The notes beneath the pieces were generated by a model. That model was given only the letters and a program-made list of their open reading frames with translations. It made no database searches and was not told the DNA's origin. Position numbers and translations under genes: made by a program. Positions 60,752 through 64,000 of a stretch of DNA of 64,000 nucleotides are shown here, piece after piece. Each line of letters starts with the position of its first letter. The first letter of the stretch is position 1. The stretch spans positions 1-64,000 of IMG/VR virus record IMGVR_UViG_3300029911_000001. The stretch is one strand, 5' to 3'. This stretch comes from a virus.

Positions 60752-61359
60752 GCGAAGAACTGCTCCCCAACTTTCTCGTTCACGAACAGCACGACGTTCC
60801 AATCAGTGGGCTTGCGAGTATAGGTCGCAGTGTGATGGAAGAACCCCTTAGTAGAAAGCTCAACCCAGTCCACAGGTGCGGACGCCCTGTAACTCTTCGG
60901 CCTGTCTCCGACGTACCGGCGTTCGGTACGAACACGAATCTCATCCATGGGGAGGTCGAGGTCACCCACCACGATGGCTCCCCACATGTACCCCATGACC
61001 GGGCGACCCTCGGTGTAGTGATAACTCGCACAGACCATATCGCCGGGACTACCGTTGAAGTGACGACCCTTACTCCATGACTTCTTAGCCCCTCTGCTGT
61101 ATCGAGACTCCCCCATAAAATCCTCCCAACCAATGGTGTCTTCAAGCCAGAGAAGATTGTCGGGGTTGATGTAAAGAACCTCCGCCCGATCCCCATGAGC
61201 TTCCATCTTGTCGAAGGCGTCCTTGATACTTTCAGGAGATAGCCCCGGCGTCAGCTTGATAGGCTGGGGTGTGGGAACGTACTTCGCCAACGCTGTGAGC
61301 GGAGAGACGAGGGCGAGAGCCACCGATGTTTGGAGAAAATTTCGACGCGATACTAACAT
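60748..61359 (-). CDS. Tat-signal protein resembling capsid protein pieces (long form)
   Basis: 203 residues. LVSRRNFLQTSVALALVSPL is a near-perfect Tat signal (S-R-R-x-F-L-x), with likely cleavage after TALA. SIKDAFDKMEAHGDRAEVLY plus INPDNLLWLED (44-74) parallels the capsid stretch 183-210. GRPVMGYMWGAIVVGDLDLP (118-137) parallels capsid LLKTGVMGYLWGATLL, in the same order as in the capsid. The segment VPTPQP before the first block is shared with the short form, so the two are paralogues. The C-terminal 60 residues are unrecognised. First gene of a four-gene coupled cassette. Confidence 0.75.
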   Translation of the reverse strand: MLVSRRNFLQTSVALALVSPLTALAKYVPTPQPIKLTPGLSPESIKDAFDKMEAHGDRAEVLYINPDNLLWLEDTIGWEDFMGESRYSRGAKKSWSKGRHFNGSPGDMVCASYHYTEGRPVMGYMWGAIVVGDLDLPMDEIRVRTERRYVGDRPKSYRASAPVDWVELSTKGFFHHTATYTRKPTDWNVVLFVNEKVGEQFFA

Positions 61360-61379
61360 GATTCCTCATTTCTAGTTCC

Positions 61380-61440
61380 GGCGCAGGGAGTCGAACCCCA
61401 GTTCAAGGCTTCAAAGACCCGTGTCCTACCCAAAATAGTA
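61380..61440 (-). tRNA. Probable tRNA relic (TTG-anticodon-like)
   Basis: The minus strand has a T-arm-like GGGGTTCGACTCCC, an anticodon-like loop CTTTGAA and a D-arm-like TTTTGGGTAGGA, similar to the intact Gln tRNA at 62420. The acceptor 3' strand (CGCCGGA) has no 5' partner, and the anticodon stem is weak. Probably a degraded tRNA. Confidence 0.4.
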
Positions 61441-61516
61441 CCTTCCGTTAAGGATGTTCTGTGTCCGGTACACTGTGTAAAACCGGGTTGTAGCTTTCTT
61501 ATAGTTTCTCATGAAC

Positions 61517-61568
61517 CTATCAACCTCTCAGATGCTGAGGAGCTAACCTCTACTAAAGAGGTTGATAG
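61517..61568. promoter_or_regulatory. Long hairpin between tRNA-like genes
   Basis: CTATCAACCTCT pairs perfectly with AGAGGTTGATAG (12 bp), enclosing a second hairpin (GAGG/CCTC). It sits just downstream of the Thr(TGT) tRNA in the minus orientation. Likely a terminator or a tRNA-processing element. Confidence 0.5.
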
Positions 61569-61578
61569 TCACGAAAGA

Positions 61579-61658
61579 GCTACGAGAGGGATTCGAACCC
61601 CCGGTGTTTGTATGCCGCATTACAAGTGCGGTGCATTCGACCACTCAGCCATCGTAGC
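61579..61658 (-). tRNA. tRNA-Thr (anticodon TGT)
   Basis: Acceptor GCTACGA/TCGTAGC, D-arm TGGCTGAGTGGTCGAATGCA, anticodon stem CCGCA/TGCGG with loop CTTGTAA, T-arm GGGGGTTCGAATCCCTC. The variable region is long (CATACAAACACC), as in type II tRNAs. No encoded CCA. Confidence 0.8.
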
Positions 61659-61664
61659 ATACCT

Positions 61665-61934
61665 TTACATTTTTACAAAAGAGAGTACCGGTACATCTGG
61701 GTAGCTCTCCCTGACTTCTTTATTCCAAACCTCGTGCCTTGCATGACATTCTGAACAGTAGAACGCTCCCGCATCGAAGGAGTGGTCTTGATAATCACTC
61801 GACCAACCCCCTGTGCCGGGAGGGCACCAGAACTCAGCCGAGTTTTCACATCTCCCCTTGTAGTTCTCAATGTCCGTGGATACAAACCCCACAGACTCCG
61901 GTACGCCCATGCATTGAATCTTCAAATCGGTCAT
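61665..61934 (-). CDS. Small Cys-rich protein
   Basis: 89 residues. CMGVPESVG, then GRCENSAEFWCPPG and FYCSECHARHEVW. The CxxCH and other Cys suggest a zinc site. It is placed among tRNA genes, starting eight bases before the Pth2 gene's stop. Function unknown. Confidence 0.6.
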   Translation of the reverse strand: MTDLKIQCMGVPESVGFVSTDIENYKGRCENSAEFWCPPGTGGWSSDYQDHSFDAGAFYCSECHARHEVWNKEVRESYPDVPVLSFVKM

Positions 61935-61942
61935 GTATCCTC

Positions 61943-62251
61943 TTACTTATACTTCGGGAAGAATCCAAAGTTCTTGGGGTACTCTTCTCTCGGTATGAAA
62001 ACGATTGCAACTTCTTGTCCGTTCAACGTGGACTCGGTGATGACTTGATGCTTCGGCACTTCCTTCGCCTTCTCGAACTCCTCGTCGGTTACCTTGCACA
62101 CAACCTTGGCGAAGGACGTTTGCAGCCACTTGACCATATCCGGGTCGGTGGGGAAGTTCAGGTAGAGCGACAGAGGCCCGTGTGCTGCGGCCACGATGGC
62201 GTTACCTACCGGGATGGAGCCCTTCACCAAAACGTACATCTTCAATTTCAT
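61943..62251 (-). CDS. pth2: Peptidyl-tRNA hydrolase 2-like protein
   Basis: 102 residues from the ATG at 62251. LKMYVLVKGSIPVGNAIVAA, AHGPLSLYLNF, KVVCKVTDEEFEKAKEV, HQVITESTLNGQEVAIVF and IPREEYPKNFGFFPKYK follow the Pth2 fold order (Lys and His near the start, Asp/Thr-rich strand later). Pth2 releases peptidyl-tRNAs that drop off ribosomes. It lies inside the phage tRNA cluster, which supports a translation role. The frame is open far upstream, but that region holds tRNA genes. Confidence 0.7.
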   Translation of the reverse strand: MKLKMYVLVKGSIPVGNAIVAAAHGPLSLYLNFPTDPDMVKWLQTSFAKVVCKVTDEEFEKAKEVPKHQVITESTLNGQEVAIVFIPREEYPKNFGFFPKYK

Positions 62252-62291
62252 GCTGGCCTCGTGTATGAGTCCGATAGGGCTCATTGGACTC

Positions 62292-62328
62292 ATATATGAA
62301 GCACTAAAGCCGTTAGTGCTCCATATAT
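62292..62328. terminator. Long A/T-G/C hairpin upstream of pth2
   Basis: ATATATG-a-AGCACTAA / TTAGTGCT-c-CATATAT, about 15 bp with a 5-base loop, between the Gly tRNA and pth2. A second small inverted repeat (ATGAGTCC/GGACTCAT) follows. Probably a processing or termination hairpin after the tRNA pair. Confidence 0.6.
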
Positions 62329-62340
62329 GGGACTTTATCT

Positions 62341-62413
62341 TGGTGGGCACTTCGGGAGTTGAACCCGAATCACCGTTTCCCTTGGCAGGGTGCCACGGTG
62401 AACCAATGTGCCC
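62341..62413 (-). tRNA. tRNA-Gly (anticodon GCC)
   Basis: Acceptor GGGCAC/GTGCCC, anticodon loop CTGCCAA, T-arm CGGGTTCAACTCCCG, discriminator A and an encoded CCA. Normal short variable loop. Six bases from the Gln tRNA. Confidence 0.85.
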
Positions 62414-62419
62414 GAATCT

Positions 62420-62506
62420 TGGTTGGGGAGGCAGGATTCGAACCTGCAATGAGCTTACGCTCGGGGGCTTCAAAGGCCCTTGACCTACCATTGGTACGAC
62501 TCCCCA
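62420..62506 (-). tRNA. tRNA-Gln (anticodon TTG), long variable arm
   Basis: Acceptor TGGGGAG/CTCCCCA, anticodon loop CTTTGAA, T-arm GCAGGTTCGAATCCTGC, discriminator A and encoded CCA. The variable region forms a stem GAGC-GTAA-GCTC, a type II feature that is unusual for a Gln anticodon. Confidence 0.8.
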
Positions 62507-62511
62507 ATAAC

Positions 62512-62745
62512 TTATGCTGTGACCAAATCCTTCGGAGGCCACTCAAACTTCCAGTTGCTCCGCTCACGAATCTTGTTATCGCGAATGTTGTAGAACCCGG
62601 CGTACGCTGCACACGTGATAGAGCAGAACACAGGATGACTCAGGTCGTCCGGCATCTCAACCATCTGAGGCCCACGTGGGGTGTCAGGGTCTTCGTGATG
62701 ACGCCGATAATCTGCACAACCGGGTGCTGGACACGCAATCAACAT
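62512..62745 (-). CDS. Small zinc protein
   Basis: 77 residues. MLIACPAPGCADYRRHHEDP and FCSITCAAYAGFYNIRDNKI supply four Cys and two His, a likely zinc knuckle. The C-terminus is Trp- and Pro-rich (WKFEWPPKDL). It lies directly between the RNA ligase and the tRNA pair. Unknown function. Confidence 0.6.
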   Translation of the reverse strand: MLIACPAPGCADYRRHHEDPDTPRGPQMVEMPDDLSHPVFCSITCAAYAGFYNIRDNKIRERSNWKFEWPPKDLVTA

Positions 62746-62748
62746 AGC

Positions 62749-63348
62749 TCACTCCCAGTACAGCCTATAGTTCGTTCCGTATACTTCGTTCAACTTCTTG
62801 AAGAAGGCATCGGTCTTTATCTTGACCATGAAATCGTCACCCTTGGCGACGACGCCTTCCCACACTGGATACTTTCCGCTGCGGACATCATCAACGAACT
62901 GCTTGTTGAGGTTGCCCTCGTAAACCACTTCAGCCGCGTATGGCAGGTCTCCGTACTGCTTGAGAAACTGCCGGGGCGACATCATCCCCTTCTTGAACAG
63001 GTACACATCGAACAAGCGAAGCTGCTTAGGCTCCCCCGGCGTATGCACACCCGCGAAACTTGAGTCCCCGAAGAACTCTGTGAAGACCGTGGTCCTCTGG
63101 CAGTTCCGGTCGTAGTCCTTCACCCGGCGAGTCAACTCATCTGCCATGGTATCCATGAAGACCGGAATCGCTTCACCGAAGACCGGGTTGCTCTTGTCGA
63201 ACAACTCATGTCGGGTACCAAACTTGAACCAACCCTTCTTGGGGTTCCACTCCCAACGAAGGTTCGAGCCATCGTACTTGTAGAAAGCGATGCACTGCTT
63301 ACCTAGAGGGGCTTTGGAACTTCCTTCGATACTTGGGTACTGCTCCAT
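62749..63348 (-). CDS. RNA ligase-like nucleotidyltransferase
   Basis: 199 residues. Motif I is KYDGSN (residues 24-29, adenylated Lys). Others: FGTRHELFD, a motif IIIa-like region (TVFTEFFGDSSFAG, RLFDVYLFKKG), motif IV WEGVVAKGDD and motif V MVKIKTDAF. This is the core of the Rnl2/DRB0094-type RNA ligases. It would seal RNA ends with ATP. Near phage tRNAs and a P-loop kinase it may repair tRNAs cut by host nucleases. No large C-terminal domain, so a short form. Confidence 0.8.
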   Translation of the reverse strand: MEQYPSIEGSSKAPLGKQCIAFYKYDGSNLRWEWNPKKGWFKFGTRHELFDKSNPVFGEAIPVFMDTMADELTRRVKDYDRNCQRTTVFTEFFGDSSFAGVHTPGEPKQLRLFDVYLFKKGMMSPRQFLKQYGDLPYAAEVVYEGNLNKQFVDDVRSGKYPVWEGVVAKGDDFMVKIKTDAFFKKLNEVYGTNYRLYWE

Positions 63349-63371
63349 ACATCCCTTTCAATTTCTCCAAT

Positions 63372-63396
63372 ACCACTTCCATAATCAGGGAGTGGT
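63372..63396 (+). promoter_or_regulatory. Hairpin before a broken homing gene
   Basis: ACCACTTCC pairs with GGGAGTGGT (9 bp, 7-base loop). The AGGGAG ribosome binding site of the gene starting at 63399 lies across the loop and 3' arm. Confidence 0.6.
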
Positions 63397-63398
63397 TT

Positions 63399-63613
63399 AT
63401 GAAATGCCTTCAATGTGATACCGACACGAGTAATCCAAAGTTCTGCTCCAACAAGTGACCATATTGATGGAAATTACATGAACAACCATCGTAATAACTT
63501 GCGGTGCAACTGCCCAAACTGCGATATACAACTACCTACGTCAAAAGGGGAAGAACCGAGGCAACGGTAGGCATTGGCGTCGAGTTCGTTATGCGGAGGG
63601 TAAGTCCCGCTAA
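63399..63613 (+). pseudogene. Broken small HNH/zinc-type gene
   Basis: Starts MKCLQCDTDTSNPKFCSNK, the typical first zinc module of phage HNH proteins, and then stops at 63458. A second frame continues DHIDGNYMNNHRNNLRC with CNCPNCDI. A third frame ends KNRGNGRHWRRVRYAEGKSR at 63613. Two frameshifts would make one protein of about 70 residues. The RBS-hiding hairpin supports a homing origin. It points opposite to its neighbours. Confidence 0.5.
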
Positions 63614-63616
63614 AAA

Positions 63617-63692
63617 TGGAGCCGGTTGAGGGACTCGAACCCTCTGCCTTTTGCTTACCAAGCAAATACACATCCATATATGCTTAACCGGC
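63617..63692 (-). tRNA. tRNA-Thr (anticodon GGT)
   Basis: Acceptor GCCGGTT/AACCGGC, anticodon stem TTTGC/GCAAA with loop TTGGTAA, T-arm GAGGGTTCGAGTCCCTC, discriminator T, encoded CCA. Normal length. Confidence 0.85.
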
Positions 63693-63698
63693 CTTTCT

Positions 63699-63896
63699 TT
63701 ACTTACAACAGCGACTAATCTGCTTATCAAGTTCCTGTGCAGTCTCGTGCGCTTTTTCAAAAAACTCATCAACATCTTCGGAGTAGGTGACTCCGTGAAG
63801 CAGAGCACGTCGCCGCTTGTCCTCTGCTACGTTGTGGCGAAGGTTCTCCAGCATCTGCTGAGCGATTGCTGCTGCGGCCTCATCCAAGTTTTCCAT
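63699..63896 (-). CDS. Small helical protein
   Basis: 65 residues from the ATG at 63896 with AGGTGAG upstream; a GTG at 63902 is also possible. Fully helical pattern: MENLDEAAAAIAQQML, NLRHNVAEDKRRRALL, VDEFFEKAHETAQELDKQI. It lies between two Thr tRNA genes. Unknown function. Confidence 0.6.
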   Translation of the reverse strand: MENLDEAAAAIAQQMLENLRHNVAEDKRRRALLHGVTYSEDVDEFFEKAHETAQELDKQISRCCK

Positions 63897-63917
63897 ACTC
63901 ACCTAATACTGCGAAAC

Positions 63918-64000
63918 TGGAGCTAGGTGAGGGACTCGAACCCTCGGTGTTTGTATACCGCTTTACGAAAGCGGTGCCGTCGCCACTGAGCCAACCTAGC
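63918..64000 (-). tRNA. tRNA-Thr (anticodon CGT)
   Basis: Acceptor GCTAGGT/ACCTAGC, anticodon stem CCGCT/AGCGG with loop TTCGTAA, T-arm GAGGGTTCGAGTCCCTC, discriminator T and encoded CCA. Long variable region (TATACAAACACC), nearly the same as in Thr(TGT). Ends at the window edge but complete. Confidence 0.85.

Noticed and set aside
1-64000. CRISPR array
   Set aside because: No series of regularly spaced repeats was seen; the only tandem repeats are within genes (28011 and 46638).
1-64000. Integrase, attachment sites or lysogeny genes
   Set aside because: None recognised, so there is no support for a prophage within this window.

Overview
The window looks like a contiguous piece of a large tailed-phage genome with a contractile tail (myovirus type). 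The support is a major capsid protein, a head decoration protein, a tail tube, a very large tail sheath and many virion-associated proteins. These are packed on the minus strand with ATGA-type overlaps and sit beside tRNA genes and many homing endonucleases. Terminase and portal were not recognised and may lie outside. The host is inferred, not shown. Sec, Tat and PEP-CTERM export signals, together with a chitobiase-type domain typical of soil Acidobacteriota secreted proteins, suggest a Gram-negative host of that kind.

Layout. 0-3.2 kb: acidic or Cys-rich proteins of unknown role. 3.2-13.7 kb: an unusual block of exported proteins, including a holin-like protein, a 1794-residue glycosidase/beta-helix protein and a 1259-residue fibre-like protein. 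13.7-18.6 kb: virion-like proteins, one interrupted by a LAGLIDADG intein. 18.6-20.8 kb: an insertion-like block with a Hef-like homing nuclease. 20.8-22.5 kb: capsid and decoration genes; the decoration gene is split by a 213-nt group I intron. 22.7-24.25 kb: a plus-strand island (GIY-YIG nuclease and small genes) closed by a bidirectional terminator. 24.3-46.4 kb: a probable capsid protease, tail tube, sheath, baseplate-like and Zn-ribbon proteins, with four homing-endonuclease loci. 46.4-57.3 kb: accessory metabolism, with Nampt, an NMN adenylyltransferase-Nudix fusion, a PEP-CTERM protein, a UvrD-like helicase, a macro-like protein and a P-loop kinase. 57.4-64 kb: a TerD-domain protein, a cassette of Tat-signal proteins that resemble pieces of the capsid protein, Pth2, an RNA ligase, and tRNAs for Thr (three), Gly and Gln.

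Three themes connect the genes. First, Nampt and NMNAT-Nudix form a complete two-step NAD+ salvage route, accompanied by a candidate ADP-ribosyltransferase and a macro-like protein. Second, there is heavy colonisation by selfish elements (GIY-YIG, HNH and Hef-like genes, an intein, an intron, two relics). Most of the homing genes start inside or just after an RNA hairpin that hides the ribosome binding site. Third, an unusual number of proteins carry export signals, including two Tat-dependent capsid-like proteins and one PEP-CTERM protein. All functions are read from sequence motifs alone; no database search was run.
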